From Pseudonocardiales bacterium (GTDB lineage: Bacteria > Actinomycetota > Actinomycetes > Mycobacteriales > Pseudonocardiaceae): a DNA stretch of 33,376 bases. The notes below the pieces were generated by a model. It was given only the letters and a program-made list of their open reading frames with translations. It did no database searches and was not told the DNA's origin. The position numbers and the translations under genes were made by a program. Positions 1-9,882 of the stretch are shown piece after piece (the first letter of the stretch is position 1; each line of letters begins with the position of its first letter). Where the stretch lies: NCBI GenBank assembly GCA_019243635.1, contig JAFAUB010000079.1, positions 1 through 33,376 on the forward strand. Direction: 5' to 3'.

Positions 1-1312
<1,312 letters not shown>

Positions 1313-1316
<4 letters not shown>

Positions 1317-2365
1317 CCACCATTGACGTGAAGACAGAGAGTCGGTCGGTGCACGAAGTGCTCGCCTGGAGCCGCATTACCGTCGAGCCCGCCCTGCGTG
1401 CGGCAATCGACACGCTGCCGCCGGCGATGCTGCGCATCGCCGGCTACCACCTTGGCTGGTGGAACGAACACGGTCAACCGGAAAAGGCCCCGAAAAAGGC
1501 CACTGGAGGCAAGGCGATCCGACCCACGCTGGTACTGCTGAGCGCCCACGCCGTCGGCGGTGTCCCCACCGCGGCTACGCCAGCCGCGGTCGCGGTGGAG
1601 CTGGTACACAACTTCTCGCTCCTGCACGACGACGTGATGGACGGTGACCTCACCCGCCGGCACCGCCCCACTGCGTGGAGCGTGTTCGGCGTCAACGCGG
1701 CGATCCTGGCCGGGGACGCCTTGCTGACGTTGGCTTTGGATGTGCTCGCCGCCAGCGGGCACCCGACCGCCACGGACGCAACACGCACGCTCAGCACCGC
1801 AGTTCAGGAGCTACTGGACGGTCAGAGCGCGGACCTCGACCTCGAACAACGCGCCCAGGTCGGGCTGGACGAGTGCCTGAGCATGGCCGAGAAAAAGACC
1901 GGCGCCCTCATGGGATGCGCATGCGCGGTGGGCGCTTTGTTCGGAGGTGGCAACGTCGAGCAGGTCGAGCGGCTACGCCGATTCGGCATGCACCTAGGCT
2001 TGGCGTTTCAGCACGTGGACGACCTGTTGGGTATCTGGGGAGACCCAGCCGTGACCGGTAAGTCAGTCTATTCAGACCTGCGCAGCCATAAAAAGTCCCT
2101 CCCCGTAGTGGCCGCCCTGACCTCAGACACGTCAGCCGGGCGCGAACTGGCCGCGCTCTACCACCGCGACCAGGCCCTCTCCGGAACCGACCTGGTCCAC
2201 GCTGCGGAACTGATCGACATCGCGGGTGGGCGCGCCTGGAGCCAGACCCAGGTCGACGACCTACTCGCGCAGGCGATGCGCCAGCTGCCGACGGCCTGCC
2301 CGACGGCCCAGGCAGTCGCGGAGCTGGGCGCGCTCGCCCGACTGGCCACCCACCGTGACAACTGA
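1313..2365 (+). CDS. Polyprenyl synthase, family 2 encapsulin cargo
   Basis: Trans-isoprenyl diphosphate synthase family enzyme, 350 aa: head-to-tail condensation of isopentenyl diphosphate with allylic diphosphates. First aspartate-rich motif DDVMD at residues 106-110, followed by the Arg pair 115-116. The second motif is degenerate, DDLLG at 236-240, followed by G-D at 243-244. Diphosphate-binding G-G-K at 65-67 and K-K-S-L-P near 260 are present. Residues 1-25 are a polar, probably flexible extension, where family 2 cargo proteins carry their loading signal. The ATGA overlap with the shell gene argues for coupled translation and encapsulation. The chain length of the product cannot be read from sequence. 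Confidence 0.9.
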
Positions 2366-2512
2366 GCCCCGCCGAGTCCCGGAGAGCCTACGGATGGAAA
2401 TAAAAACGGCGCTATCGGTCCAGATCGCGTTTTGCTAACAAGCCAACCTGATCACAGTCTCATGTTCTCCGAACCCCGGTGCTCCGGGCTCGCACACCAA
2501 GAGGAGTGCACA

Positions 2513-3016
2513 GTGGACAACCACAAGACATCCATACCCGAAAGGCTGATAACCACACTTGGATCAGTCTGGCCAGAGTTCAAGGCGTTCGCTCTCAGCG
2601 GGAACATGTTTGACCTTGCGCTCGGATTCATCATTGGGACGGCGTTCTCCAAACTAGTGGACAGCCTCGCTGGCGATGTGATCATGCAGTGCATCGCCGC
2701 AGTCTTCGGCAAACCGGACTTCAGAAACGTCGCCATCGGCCCAGTCCGCTACGGCTCATTCCTCACCGAACTTCTTAACTTCCTGCTGCTTGCCACCGTG
2801 TTGTTCATGCTGGTGAAGCTACTGGGTAAAGCCGGCCTAGGCAACTTCACCGGCCGGGGAGGCACCCGAGGTACCCGGAGCTGTACCCACTGCAAAGAAA
2901 ACGTATCCGTGCGCGCCCTTAAGTGTAAATGGTGCGGCGTCGACCTCCATCCGGTCATGCTCGATGCGGCCGACAAGGAGATCATCGCCTCCCGCGATAA
3001 AATTATGGAAGCCTGA
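2513..3016 (+). CDS. mscL: Large-conductance mechanosensitive channel (MscL) with C-terminal zinc ribbon
   Basis: Membrane tension valve, 167 aa. GTG at 2513 is chosen because AAGAGGAG at 2499-2506 sits 6 nt upstream; earlier in-frame starts have no ribosome binding site. The MscL N-terminal signature is clear (F-K-A-F-A-L-S-G-N then DLALGFIIGTAF at about 34-45). TM1 is about 33-52, a periplasmic loop follows, and TM2 is about 84-104. The usual cytoplasmic helical bundle is replaced by a Gly-rich linker and a zinc ribbon with paired CxxC motifs (C124/C127 and C138/C141), then a short charged helix. It lies 147 bp after the encapsulin cargo gene in the same direction and could be co-transcribed. 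The ribbon is seen directly; any role in encapsulin biology is only inference. Confidence 0.85.
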   Translation: MDNHKTSIPERLITTLGSVWPEFKAFALSGNMFDLALGFIIGTAFSKLVDSLAGDVIMQCIAAVFGKPDFRNVAIGPVRYGSFLTELLNFLLLATVLFMLVKLLGKAGLGNFTGRGGTRGTRSCTHCKENVSVRALKCKWCGVDLHPVMLDAADKEIIASRDKIMEA

Positions 3017-3117
3017 AGGCGCTGCCAAGGGCGTCGATAGCCTCGCTGAGCTTGGCGGCCCGGTGGTAGCGATCGAAGGTCACGACCACCGCTCGTCGCG
3101 CAGGGAATGGGCGCGGC

Positions 3118-3360
3118 TCAGCTGACAGCGGGGCCACCTTCCTGGGGGTGGGAGAGCTGGGTGAGGAACTCATGGCAGCGCAGTGCCCGTTCGGAGTCTT
3201 CCTTCATCACCTGCCGAAAGAACGCCGCTATTTCGGTGTAGCCGTCGCTCTCCGCGTCTCGGACGTATCGGTCGTAGTCATGTCCGGCCTTGAGCGCGCG
3301 GTACTGCACGGAGATCAGGTCGTAGACCACGTCGCTGAAGCCGGTCTCTCCGGTTCCCAT
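3118..3360 (-). CDS. Small ferritin-like helical protein
   Basis: An 80-aa acidic, Cys-poor helical protein. The start at 3360 has GGAGG with 5 nt spacing; in-frame codons further upstream have no such signal. The sequence has a helix around V-Y-D-L-I-S-V-Q-Y-R-A-L-K-A-G and a second with E-I-A-A-F-F-R-Q-V-M-K-E-D-S-E-R-A. This resembles short actinobacterial proteins of ferritin-like character (Y-x-A-L then E-x-x-x-F-F-x-x-V-x-x-E-D). Whether it binds metal is not known. It is monocistronic, convergent with the MscL gene. Confidence 0.7.
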   Translation of the reverse strand: MGTGETGFSDVVYDLISVQYRALKAGHDYDRYVRDAESDGYTEIAAFFRQVMKEDSERALRCHEFLTQLSHPQEGGPAVS

Positions 3361-3482
3361 GCAAGCCTCCATTCCCTCGTCATCATGCCTATGAGAGTAC
3401 CCACGCCTGGTCGCAGGAAACGGGGGCCACTGAGCCAGTGTCGTGACCACCTCTCGCATCAGTTCCTCGGCCAGCTCACTGC

Positions 3483-4208
3483 CTATACGCGCGGTACTAC
3501 GGCGGGCAGGCCGACCTGGTCAGCACCGCCGCGACCCCTTACACCCGGTGAATGCACGTCCCCGCGACCGACACGGTCACAGCACAGCTGGCCGACGCAC
3601 TGGCTGAACTGCACACCGAGGCGGGCTGGGCGTGCTACGACTCCGGGCTGGAGGGGACCGGCCACTTCACCCGCGCCACGGGGCTGGCCGGCCAGGCCCG
3701 GGATACCTACGGGATCGCCAACGCCGCCTGGCACGCCGGACTGGTGCTGGCCCGCACCGGGCACCCCCACGACGCGCTCAAGCTCCTCCAGCTCGGGCGG
3801 GGTCAGCAGCACCGAGTCGAGGACCCCGGGTGCCGACCCTCACCGCGCGGCCGGCCCGGACCTCCGCCACCGCTTACGCTCGCATGAGCGGCACCGATCA
3901 GGCCACCCGCCACCTCGCCGAGGCGCACGACGGATGGGCACCCCGCGACTCCTTCGAGCACGGCGGCGCTGATCTGGGGACCGCCGGGATCCAACGCGAC
4001 CTGGGCCGGCTCGATGCCGCCGAGCGGTTCGCCGCCAGCGCGGTACGCGCCTACGGTGAGGGCCACTACCGTCGGGGCCACACCCCTGGCCGAACCCCTC
4101 CTCGCCGAGATCCACATACGGATGGGGGAACCCCGGGGACTGACGCCGGCCCACCAGGCCATCGAGACGGTGAGCACCCTGCAGTCCCTCGCCGCCCGCC
4201 GGGAATGA
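3483..4208 (+). pseudogene. Decayed TPR-type C-terminal half of an XRE-family regulator
   Basis: Three frame segments together read as the C-terminal helical-repeat region of the actinobacterial XRE/TPR regulators. Segment 1 (3483 to about 3810) has A-L-A-E-L-H-T-E-A-G-W-A-C-Y-D-S-G-L, broken by a TGA at 3549-3551 where the family has Trp (CGG TGG ATG). Segment 2 (about 3829-4065, frame shifted) has A-T-R-H-L-A-E-A-H-D-G-W-A-P-R-D. Segment 3 (about 4070-4208, original frame) has L-L-A-E-I-H-I-R-M-G-E-P-R-G-L and ends in a TGA. There is no helix-turn-helix half. At least one nonsense change and two frameshifts are present, so it is a relic. Confidence 0.75.
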
Positions 4209-4574
4209 GCGATAGACGAGGACCTGGACGTGCGCCCCTGGGAACCTGACGCCACCGTGCTGCACCTGACCGGTGGTTTCGGCTCCGGTGTCCTGGCCGC
4301 CCGAGCCGCCTTGCGGTATCCGTACAGGCTGCACACCGCAGCGCTCCCGATCGCGAGGCCCGGCCGCGACGGTAGTAGGCGGGCTCGGGCGCATCGCGAG
4401 CATCGGGTGCCTCCTCACCTGGACGTCGCGTCCAAGGCGGTCAGAGGCGAGCTACCCGTGGCGAGAACTCCGACTGGCGGCTGGCCGCGTGCGCTGCCCA
4501 ACGACCGTGCGGAAAGTCAGATGCGTCCGAGAAACGCGGTACGATCACAGTCCTGACTGGCCATAGGGGACACA
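4209..4574. other. About 365 bp without a recognisable gene
   Basis: Between the XRE relic and the hairpin at 4575. A plus-strand frame from 4230 reads M-R-P-W-E-P-D-A-T-V-L-H-L-T-G-G and looks superficially protein-like, but it has no ribosome binding site, no family I recognise and no clean end. Probably more decayed DNA. Confidence 0.4.
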
Positions 4575-4615
4575 AGGGTGGCCTTCGGGTAGTCGAGCTT
4601 CCCGAAGGCCACCCT
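4575..4615 (-). terminator. 15-bp perfect hairpin, terminator of the phosphoesterase gene
   Basis: Stem 4575-4589 pairs perfectly with 4601-4615 around an 11-nt loop, 20 nt beyond the stop of the minus-strand phosphoesterase gene. There is no U-tract, which is common for actinobacterial terminators. Confidence 0.75.
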
Positions 4616-4635
4616 CGCAGGGAAACGGGCGCGGG

Positions 4636-6180
4636 TCATTCCTCGGCGCAGGTGCCGGTGGTGGGGTCCAGAATGAGCTTGCCGGCCCGTCCGTAGGTGA
4701 AGTCGAACATGGGGGTGAGTGGCCCGGCGAGGGCGTCGAAGGAGCCGCCGCCGATGCGGCCGGTGCGCCAGTTGTCCTCGATGAAGCGCAGGATCGAGCT
4801 CTGGTCGGTGACGGTGTGGTCGACGAAGTTGCGCTTGGCGTAGGGGGAGATCACCAGCAGCGGCGTCCGTGGGCCGTAGCCGCAGCGGTCCTGGAAGCCC
4901 GCGAGCGGTGTGGCGGTGGAACCGCAGATTCCTGGTGCGGTCAGTGCGTCCTGTGGTGACTGGCTGGGGTTGACGATGGGGCTGGGCTGGTGGTCGTACC
5001 AGCCGTCGGAGTCGTCGTAGGCGATGACGACGGCGGTGGAGCGCCAGTCTTTGGAGTTCTGCAGGGCGTTGATGGTGTTGACGAGGAAGTGCTGCTCATC
5101 GAGTGGGTCGGAGTAGCCGGGGTGGCCGTCCTGGTATTTGGCGGCCTTGAGGAACGACACCGCGGGCAGGTTGCCGGCGTGCAGCGCGGTGGTGAAGTCG
5201 GTCAGGTCGTACTGGTGGTTGGCGGCATCGGTGTGCCCGATGTTCGCGACCGAGGACGGTGGCAGGTGGTGCGGGTTGGCCGTGGATTGGTAGTACTGGA
5301 ACGGCTGGTGGTGGGCGCTGTAGTCGGTCACCGTGGCCCCGCCGATGTTGGTGTGGGAGCTTGCGCAGGAGGCCTTGGTGTTGGTGGCCGGGTTGGCTGG
5401 TGTGGTGGGCCGGAAGCCGCCTTGGAAGAACCCCCAGGTGGTGCCCTTGGCGTTGAGCAGCTCACCGATGTTCGGGCCGCTCATCGCCACCGTGGTGCCG
5501 GCCGAGCAGTCATCGAAGGTCGGGTCGGGGTCGCCGATGACGCTGCCGTTGACCACCGTGTTGCCCGCTGAGCTGGGTGTGGCGCCGTGGGTCTGGCCGG
5601 AGACCAGGTTGAGCGCGCCCGGCGTGGAGGGACCGAAGACGGTGTTGTAGCTGTTGTCGCTGAGCGCGAAGTGTTGGGCGTAGTTCCACATCGCGGTGAC
5701 GATGTTACCGTCGTAGTAGTCCATGACCAGGCCGGGTTTGCCGATGTCGGGCGGTGAGCAGGAGGTGGTCTGGGTGTTCTCGATGAACTTGTCCATCTTG
5801 CCGCCGTCGAATGCCTTCTGCTCGGCGGTGTAGTCGTGGTTCTGGTCGCAGGTCAGCGGCTCGGATCGATCCAGCCGCATCGGGTTGGCCGCGTTGGGGT
5901 TGTTGGTCAGCAGCGCTGGGGTGAGTCCGTTGACTGCGGGAGTGCGCGGCGCGGCGTGGAACGCCGGCTCGCCTGCGGGGTTGGTGGCGTGGGGGTAGGT
6001 GCCGAAGTAGTGGTCGAACGACACGTTCTCCTGGAAGATCACCACGAGGTGCTCGATCGGCGTGGCCGTGGTCTGCTCGTCGTGATCCGTCGACCCCGCT
6101 GCGGCCGGGACTGCCGAGGCCAGGGCGGCGACGGCCGCCGCTGTGGCGATGACGCCGAGCCGGGTCCTGCGTCTGGTCAC
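4636..6180 (-). CDS. Secreted phosphoesterase (phospholipase C / acid phosphatase family)
   Basis: Exported hydrolase of the phosphoesterase family (PF04185: phospholipase C, acid phosphatase), 514 aa. The GTG at 6180 is chosen because GAGAGGA lies 6 nt upstream and the resulting N-terminus is a signal peptide: Arg-rich residues 1-7, hydrophobic 8-27, likely cleavage after A-A-A at about 28. The family opening motif is present (I-E-H-L-V-V-I-F-Q-E-N then S-F-D-H-Y-F-G at about 42-60), as are the later catalytic blocks F-L-K-A-A-K-Y-Q-D-G-H and I-A-Y-D-D-S-D-G-W-Y-D-H. Substrate (phospholipid or phosphomonoester) cannot be decided. Monocistronic, with its own terminator. A second member of this family is fused to a propeller at 24619. 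Confidence 0.88.
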   Translation of the reverse strand: MTRRRTRLGVIATAAAVAALASAVPAAAGSTDHDEQTTATPIEHLVVIFQENVSFDHYFGTYPHATNPAGEPAFHAAPRTPAVNGLTPALLTNNPNAANPMRLDRSEPLTCDQNHDYTAEQKAFDGGKMDKFIENTQTTSCSPPDIGKPGLVMDYYDGNIVTAMWNYAQHFALSDNSYNTVFGPSTPGALNLVSGQTHGATPSSAGNTVVNGSVIGDPDPTFDDCSAGTTVAMSGPNIGELLNAKGTTWGFFQGGFRPTTPANPATNTKASCASSHTNIGGATVTDYSAHHQPFQYYQSTANPHHLPPSSVANIGHTDAANHQYDLTDFTTALHAGNLPAVSFLKAAKYQDGHPGYSDPLDEQHFLVNTINALQNSKDWRSTAVVIAYDDSDGWYDHQPSPIVNPSQSPQDALTAPGICGSTATPLAGFQDRCGYGPRTPLLVISPYAKRNFVDHTVTDQSSILRFIEDNWRTGRIGGGSFDALAGPLTPMFDFTYGRAGKLILDPTTGTCAEE

Positions 6181-6445
6181 ATCGTGTCCTCTCGATCGGG
6201 TGACGTGCGGTGGTGAGGCCACAGAAGGAGACGGCTCGAACATGACTGATCACTGACCGGCGCTTGAACGGACAGCAAAGGGAGGACATGCACTCGCCGC
6301 GTCGCGACCCGGGTGCCATGAGGTGCCGTGAGGGCCGGTCAACCACGGTCATCAGCGCAGCCCCGTGACCGGTCCGCTGCTGGACCATGGCCCTGACGAC
6401 CCATCCGACGCGACCTTCGGGTGGGGACCGGCTACGGGACGCGCT

Positions 6446-7327
6446 TTAGTGCCCGAGCGCCTGCTTGCGCCGCTCGATCAGTCGCCAGATCATCGGCGTG
6501 AAGATGAGCTGCATCGCGAGATCCATCTTGCCTCCGGGGCAGACGATGGTGTTCGCGCGCGACATGAACGAGTCGTGCAGCATTGAGACGAGATACGAGA
6601 AGTCGATACCGCGCGGATCGGCGAAGCGGATGATGAGCATCGACTCGTCCGGCGTCGGAATAGTCCGGGCGATGAACGGGTTGGATGTGTCGACGATCGG
6701 CACGCGCTGGAAGTTGACGTGCGTGCGCGAGAACTGCGGGCAGATATAGTTCACGTAGTCGGGCATACGGCGCAGAATCGTGTCTGTCACCACCTCGGTG
6801 GAGTAGCCCCGCGTCGCCTTGTCGCGTTGCAGCTTCTGGATCCACTCCAGGTTGATCACCGGAACGACGCCGATCAGCAGGTCCACGTGCTGGGCGGCGT
6901 TGACCTTGTCGGTCGCGACCGCTCCGTGTAGTCCTTCGTAGAACAGCAGATCCGTGTCGACGGGCAGGTCGTCCCAGGGTGTGAACGTACCGGGGGACTG
7001 CCCGTAGGGCGCCGCCTCCTCGTCGTCGTGCAGGTACTTGCGCATGCGGCCGCGGCCGTTCTCGCCGTACTGCCGAAACAGCTCCTCGAGCTCCTCGAAC
7101 AGGTTCGCCTCCGGGCCGAAGTGGCTGAGCGGGTGGTCACCGCGCTCGGCCGTCTCGGCCATCCTGGCCTTCATCTCCGTGCGGTCGTACCGGTGAAAGC
7201 TGTCGCCCTCGACGAGCACCGCATTCACCTGCTCACGCCGGAAGATCTGCTCGAAGGTGCGCATCACCGATGTCGTCCCAGCACCCGAGGAGCCGGTGAT
7301 GGCGATGATCGGATGCCTGGTTGACAT
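6446..7327 (-). CDS. prk: Phosphoribulokinase
   Basis: ATP-dependent phosphorylation of ribulose 5-phosphate to ribulose 1,5-bisphosphate, the step that supplies RuBisCO in the Calvin-Benson-Bassham cycle. It is 293 aa, the usual length of the bacterial octameric type. Walker A is G-S-S-G-A-G-T-T at 12-19, the catalytic Asp lies in E-G-D-S-F-H-R-Y-D-R (D42), and R-R-M-P-D-Y-V-N-Y-I-C-P and the F-Q-R-V-P block are conserved. The ribosome binding site GAAAGGGG precedes the ATG. It follows the fructose-bisphosphatase gene by 18 bp, the typical cbbF-cbbP arrangement. No RuBisCO gene lies in this window. Confidence 0.95.
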   Translation of the reverse strand: MSTRHPIIAITGSSGAGTTSVMRTFEQIFRREQVNAVLVEGDSFHRYDRTEMKARMAETAERGDHPLSHFGPEANLFEELEELFRQYGENGRGRMRKYLHDDEEAAPYGQSPGTFTPWDDLPVDTDLLFYEGLHGAVATDKVNAAQHVDLLIGVVPVINLEWIQKLQRDKATRGYSTEVVTDTILRRMPDYVNYICPQFSRTHVNFQRVPIVDTSNPFIARTIPTPDESMLIIRFADPRGIDFSYLVSMLHDSFMSRANTIVCPGGKMDLAMQLIFTPMIWRLIERRKQALGH

Positions 7328-7345
7328 GGCCTGTGCCCCTTTCGC

Positions 7346-8416
7346 TCAACCGTTAGCACGGAATAGGCCGCGCGTGCCGTAGAGCGGTGCGTCGTCTTCG
7401 ACCACGTTGTGGTCACGGTGGTACTGCTCGATGCGCTCGACCTCTTCGCGCGCGCCGAAGATGAACGCGACGCGCTGGTGCAGACTCTCCGGCGCGATGT
7501 CGAGAACTCGCGCACACCCGGTGCTCGCGAGGCCGCCCGCCTGCTCTATGATGTGAGCCACCGGATTGGCCTCGTAGAGCAAGCGCAGCCGTCCCCGCTT
7601 CGCCGGGTCCTTGGTGTCGCGCGGATAGAGGAACACGCCGCCGCGGGTGAGGATGCGGTGCGTCTCCGCGACGAGCGACGCGACCCATCGCATGTTGAAG
7701 TCCTTGCCACGAGGGCCCGTACTGCCGGCGAGGCACTCCTCGACGTAGCGCGTCACCGCCGGCTCCCAGAACCGGCTGTTCGAGGCGTTGATCGCGAACT
7801 CGCTCGCGGCGGCGGGAACCTGAATCGCCGGGTGGGTGAGGATGAACTCGCCGAGCTGCGGCTCGAGCGTGAAGCCGTGCACACCCGTGCCGACGGTCAA
7901 GACGATCATCGTCGAAGGGCCGTAGATCGCGTATCCAGCGCAGACCTGCTCCGAACCGGGCTGCAGGAAGTCTTCCGCAGCTGCGTTCGCGCCCGGACGC
8001 GCGGCACGCAGGATCGAGAAGATGCTGCCGACCGAGACGTTCACGTCTATGTTCGACGAACCGTCAAGCGGGTCGAACACCAGGAGGTACTTGCCCCGCG
8101 GGTAGCGCTCCGGGATGGGATACGGTGCCTCCAGCTCCTCGGACACCATCCCGGAGACCAGGCCGCCCCATTCATTGGCGCGCAGGAAGAGGTCGTTCGC
8201 GACCACGTCGAGTTTCTGCTGCGTCTCCCCCTGGACGTTGGTCGTCGCTGCGGCCCCGAGCGCACCGCCGAGCGCACCGTACGCCACCCGCTTGGCAATC
8301 GCCTTGCACGCGAGCGCGATGCCGAGGATGAGCGAGTTCAGCTCCCCGCTCGCGCCCGGGTAGCGGCGCCGCTCCTCGATCAGGAACTGGGTGAGCGTCG
8401 TACGGTCAGCGAGCAT
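7346..8416 (-). CDS. fbp: Fructose-1,6-bisphosphatase class I
   Basis: Hydrolyses fructose 1,6-bisphosphate (and, in autotrophs, sometimes sedoheptulose bisphosphate) in the Calvin cycle and gluconeogenesis, 356 aa. The ATG at 8416 is preferred over the GTG at 8428 because GAAGGA lies 4 nt upstream. Metal-binding motif D-P-L-D-G-S-S-N is at 115-122, an N-terminal metal Glu pair sits in V-S-E-E-L-E, and the class I signature [10 protein letters not shown] is near the C-terminus. Most actinobacteria rely on the unrelated class II (GlpX) enzyme, so a class I enzyme paired with phosphoribulokinase suggests an acquired CBB module. A MITE-like element ends 28 bp upstream of the start. Confidence 0.95.
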   Translation of the reverse strand: MLADRTTLTQFLIEERRRYPGASGELNSLILGIALACKAIAKRVAYGALGGALGAAATTNVQGETQQKLDVVANDLFLRANEWGGLVSGMVSEELEAPYPIPERYPRGKYLLVFDPLDGSSNIDVNVSVGSIFSILRAARPGANAAAEDFLQPGSEQVCAGYAIYGPSTMIVLTVGTGVHGFTLEPQLGEFILTHPAIQVPAAASEFAINASNSRFWEPAVTRYVEECLAGSTGPRGKDFNMRWVASLVAETHRILTRGGVFLYPRDTKDPAKRGRLRLLYEANPVAHIIEQAGGLASTGCARVLDIAPESLHQRVAFIFGAREEVERIEQYHRDHNVVEDDAPLYGTRGLFRANG

Positions 8417-8444
8417 GGCATCCTTCACGTCCTAGTGTAAGCAG

Positions 8445-8675
8445 ACTAGTACGGCAGCCGCACGATGTGATCTCGATCCGTGCAGCCGACAGGACATGAT
8501 CACGGTTTGGGTGCGTGGAGCGACACCACGTGTCGCTCCACGCACCCAAACCGTGATCATCGTGTCCAGGGTGCGGCCTGCGGCTGCGCCGGCGATGTCA
8601 CCCCAGCGTGCCGCCGAGCATGCCAGAACCAGCGACAACACCTCGAAAATCACAGGATGCGGCTGTCGTACTAGT
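8445..8675. mobile_element. MITE-like element with 27-bp terminal inverted repeats
   Basis: The left end (8445-8471) and right end (8649-8675) are inverted copies. Both read ACTAGTACG-R-CAGCCGCA-NNN-TGTGAT and differ at only a few positions. The ends start with the palindrome ACTAGT, so CTAG may be a duplicated target site. The 231-bp interior has no coding capacity and holds a very large hairpin (8496-8560). This is the form of a non-autonomous transposable element. No transposase of matching type is visible here. Confidence 0.7.
8496..8560. repeat. 31-bp perfect inverted repeat with 3-nt loop
   Basis: Bases 8496-8526 are the exact reverse complement of 8530-8560, leaving a CAC loop. The pairing resumes after a 2-nt bulge (GGAC outside left, GTCC outside right). 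It lies inside the MITE-like element and also downstream of the minus-strand glycosyltransferase operon, so it would act as a strong terminator or cruciform before the fructose-bisphosphatase gene. Confidence 0.9.
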
Positions 8676-8763
8676 GCCTCAACGCTCGCCGCACCCGGGA
8701 TCGGCCGGGTTCCGGGGGTGCGCGTTGAGTGCGGCGGTGGTGAGTGGCTGGTATGCGCGGCTG

Positions 8764-9882
8764 TCAACCGGTCTGGAGGGCCTGCAGCATCCCCGTCACC
8801 GCGGCTGGCCAGGGGAACTCCTCGGCGCGCGCCCGGGCCGCCGCTCGGCGGGATTGCTGGGGTGCATCGAGCAGCCGGCAGACCGCGTCGGCGAAAGCTG
8901 GAGCATGGTCCGCGACGGCGGCACCGCAGCTCGGCAGGACGATCTCGGACAGTGCCGAGGAACGAGAGACCACCACGGGGGTGCCGGAGGCTAGCGCCTC
9001 CAACGCCGCCAACCCGAACGTCTCGTGCGGCCCCGGCGCGAGGGACAGATCGGACGTGGCGAGCAGCTTGGCCAGGTCGCTGCGCCCGGGTACGAACCCG
9101 AGGAAGGTGACCGGCAACCCGGCGGCACGTCGCTGCAGGGCCGCCCGGCGTGGGCCGTCACCGGCGATGACCAGCCGTACCTGCTGCCTCGACTCGTGCA
9201 GTTCGGCGATGGTGTCGACGCAGCGCTCCACGTGCTTCTCCAACGACAGCCGCCCGCAGTGCACCAGCATCGCCTCAGCTCCCCGGGCCAGCTCGGCGCG
9301 CAGCGTGCCGTCCCGGTGCGAGGGGGCGAACGTGGCCAGGTCCACCCCCAGCGGCACCTGAACGACGTTGCGCGATCCGATCCGGTCGAACTCCTCACGG
9401 GCGAAGCGAGTGGTACACACCACGGTGTCGTAGGAGGCCGCCATTCGGCGGTTAGCCCAGTCGGCCAGCCGGCGAGCTGCCAGGCCGGGCAGCAGGAACT
9501 GGTTCAGCAGCCGGTCCAGCCGTTCATGGGAGATCACCACGCTGGGCACCCCGTGCGCCGCGGCCCACCGTCCCATCCCGCGCAGGGTGAGCCGGTCGGA
9601 GACCTCGATCCGGTCGGGACGTAACCCCGCCAGCAACGCCCGCACCCGGCATGGGTCGACTGCGCGGTACCCACCGGTCCACGGGATCTTCGCGGCGGTC
9701 AGCGTGACTCGCCGGACCCCGCTGGGCATCATCTCGTCGGTCCGTCGAGGCCCGGGCACCACCAGCACGACCTCGTGGCCTCGGGCGACGTATCCGGCGC
9801 CCAGATGGTGCAAGGCGGTGCGCAGGCCGCCGGATCGCGGACCGTAGAAGTTTGCCACCTGGACGATGCGCATGAGCCTCAC
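8764..9882 (-). CDS. GT4 family glycosyltransferase
   Basis: GT-B fold retaining glycosyltransferase, 372 aa, cytoplasmic or membrane-associated. The N-terminal Rossmann half opens with [16 protein letters not shown]. The C-terminal half has G-R-L-S-L-E-K-H and the donor-binding E-x7-E type block [21 protein letters not shown]. The start GTG at 9882 overlaps the stop of the preceding glycosyltransferase gene (GTGA), so the two are translationally coupled. An alternative ATG is at 9873. The likely role is a mannosyl or glucosyl transfer in envelope glycolipid synthesis; the exact acceptor is unknown. Confidence 0.85.
   Translation of the reverse strand: MRLMRIVQVANFYGPRSGGLRTALHHLGAGYVARGHEVVLVVPGPRRTDEMMPSGVRRVTLTAAKIPWTGGYRAVDPCRVRALLAGLRPDRIEVSDRLTLRGMGRWAAAHGVPSVVISHERLDRLLNQFLLPGLAARRLADWANRRMAASYDTVVCTTRFAREEFDRIGSRNVVQVPLGVDLATFAPSHRDGTLRAELARGAEAMLVHCGRLSLEKHVERCVDTIAELHESRQQVRLVIAGDGPRRAALQRRAAGLPVTFLGFVPGRSDLAKLLATSDLSLAPGPHETFGLAALEALASGTPVVVSRSSALSEIVLPSCGAAVADHAPAFADAVCRLLDAPQQSRRAAARARAEEFPWPAAVTGMLQALQTG

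Noticed and set aside
3148..3972. A 274-codon plus-strand frame
   Set aside because: It crosses the ferritin-like gene on the other strand and the regulator relic, and has no coherent protein pattern.
4990..5571. Val/Gly-rich plus-strand frame
   Set aside because: Shadow of the minus-strand phosphoesterase gene.
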